This document shows, piece by piece, positions 5,726-6,359 of a stretch of DNA of 6,359 nucleotides. The translations under genes were made by a program, and so were the position numbers. This DNA comes from Chloroflexota bacterium (GTDB taxonomy: Bacteria > Chloroflexota > Anaerolineae > UBA7937 > JACPPX01). The stretch lies in contig JACPPX010000016.1 in assembly GCA_016190785.1 (NCBI GenBank), forward strand, positions 1 through 6,359. Reading direction: 5' to 3'. Under the pieces are notes generated by a model, which had not been told where the DNA came from, made no database searches, and saw only the letters and a list, made by a program, of their open reading frames with translations. Within the stretch, counting starts at the first letter, position 1. Every line of letters starts with the position of its first letter.

Positions 5726-6359
5726 GCAAGACTCCTCGTCGCCCCCGGGCTGTGCCTTTCACCATTCGCCCGGCGCGCAGTGCGGACAAGAAATCAGTTT
5801 TGGCTTTCACCAAAGACACTTTTGGGGAGTTTAGGGATTACATCCCCTTTATCTGGGGGCGTTGGCTTAAGGACCGGGGTGGATATTTTTGGGTGGCGGA
5901 GTCCCGCGGCCGGGCAGTGGGCATCGCCAAGCTGACCTTTCACTCCCCGGATGAGGCATGGATGGAGGGGTTGCGGGTCAATCCTCACCAGCGCAGTAAG
6001 GGGATCGCCCATGCCTTGCATAAGGAGTGTTTGGATGCCGCCGCGGGACGAAAGGTGAGGGTGGTGCGGTTTGCCACCAACTCCGAGAATACCCCGATCC
6101 ATCACCTGGCTGCGGAGTTTGGATTCCAGCGCGCGGCTAGTTTCGCCTACTTCTTTGCCGAACCTCAAGCGGGAGAGGCCCGGCCGCCTTTTGTGATGAG
6201 CCCGGAACTTTTGCCCCAAGTCCACAAGTTCATCTGGGATTCGGATTTCCGCAAAGCCAGTGCCGGGCTGGTGGGTTTGCATGATATAAGTTGGGTGTGG
6301 AAAGAATTGACCGAGGAGCGGATAAAAGAGCATCTCCAGAAGGGAGAGGTTTTGGCCTA
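5722..6359 (+). CDS. GNAT-family N-acetyltransferase, 3' partial
   Basis: The frame starts at the ATG at 5722, overlapping the crotonase stop by 4 bases, and stays open to the right edge (212 codons), so the gene continues outside. The N terminus is basic (MSKTPRRPRA), followed by FTIRPARSADK, the usual first strand and helix of GNAT proteins. WVAESRGRAVGIAKLTF (57-73) and the motif A segment EGLRVNPHQRSKGIAHAL (82-99) with its Q-R-x-x-G-I-A acetyl-CoA pyrophosphate loop follow. Then come a strand VRFATNSEN (115-123) and the helix before FGFQRAASF (133-141). These are GNAT marks, so acetyl transfer from acetyl-CoA to an amine is expected; the substrate is unknown. Residues from about 145 onward extend past one GNAT domain and may begin a second domain. 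Only a weak AGGGA precedes the start at a short distance, so translation is probably coupled to the crotonase. Confidence 0.85.
   Translation, partial: MSKTPRRPRAVPFTIRPARSADKKSVLAFTKDTFGEFRDYIPFIWGRWLKDRGGYFWVAESRGRAVGIAKLTFHSPDEAWMEGLRVNPHQRSKGIAHALHKECLDAAAGRKVRVVRFATNSENTPIHHLAAEFGFQRAASFAYFFAEPQAGEARPPFVMSPELLPQVHKFIWDSDFRKASAGLVGLHDISWVWKELTEERIKEHLQKGEVLA

Noticed and set aside
5794..6333. 179-codon open frame on the minus strand at the right end
   Set aside because: The + strand here encodes a clear GNAT domain whose start overlaps the crotonase stop; the minus-strand product shows no recognisable motif.

Overview
The window reads as one stretch of a bacterial chromosome with seven genes, all on the + strand and packed almost end to end. 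Gaps run from a 4-base overlap to 49 bases, so most or all of it is probably one polycistronic unit. Both edges cut through genes: the first lacks its 5' end and the last its 3' end. No RNA gene, mobile element, CRISPR array, long repeat or convincing promoter or terminator was seen. Coding density, moderately high G+C, GTG starts and strong AGGAGG-type ribosome binding sites indicate a bacterium. The first two proteins resemble, from memory of the families, a pair common in Chloroflexota (Anaerolineae and relatives). An anaerobic Chloroflexota-like or deep Firmicutes-like organism is my best guess, held with low confidence.

Bases 2-2672 hold a MutL/GlmL-type ATPase-fold protein (the glutamate-mutase-associated family, not DNA mismatch repair) and, 4 bases downstream, a conserved protein of unknown function. 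The second protein has two biotinyl/lipoyl-like 'V-x-x-G-E' half-motifs near its start and a KOW/SH3-like strand motif near its C terminus. Bases 2680-4022 hold an inositol-monophosphatase-family sugar or polyol phosphatase and a small class I SAM-dependent O-methyltransferase of the catechol/caffeoyl-CoA type.

Bases 4072-5725 hold a textbook pair, 3-hydroxyacyl-CoA dehydrogenase (Hbd) and enoyl-CoA hydratase (crotonase). They would interconvert acetoacetyl-CoA, 3-hydroxybutyryl-CoA and crotonyl-CoA, or longer homologues, in fatty-acid oxidation or butyrate-type metabolism. The last gene, starting at 5722 in an ATGA overlap with the crotonase stop, is a GNAT acetyltransferase running off the window.

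No obviously new defence or mobile system is present. The most interesting item is the MutL-like protein with its uncharacterised partner, seen here without any B12-dependent mutase subunit.
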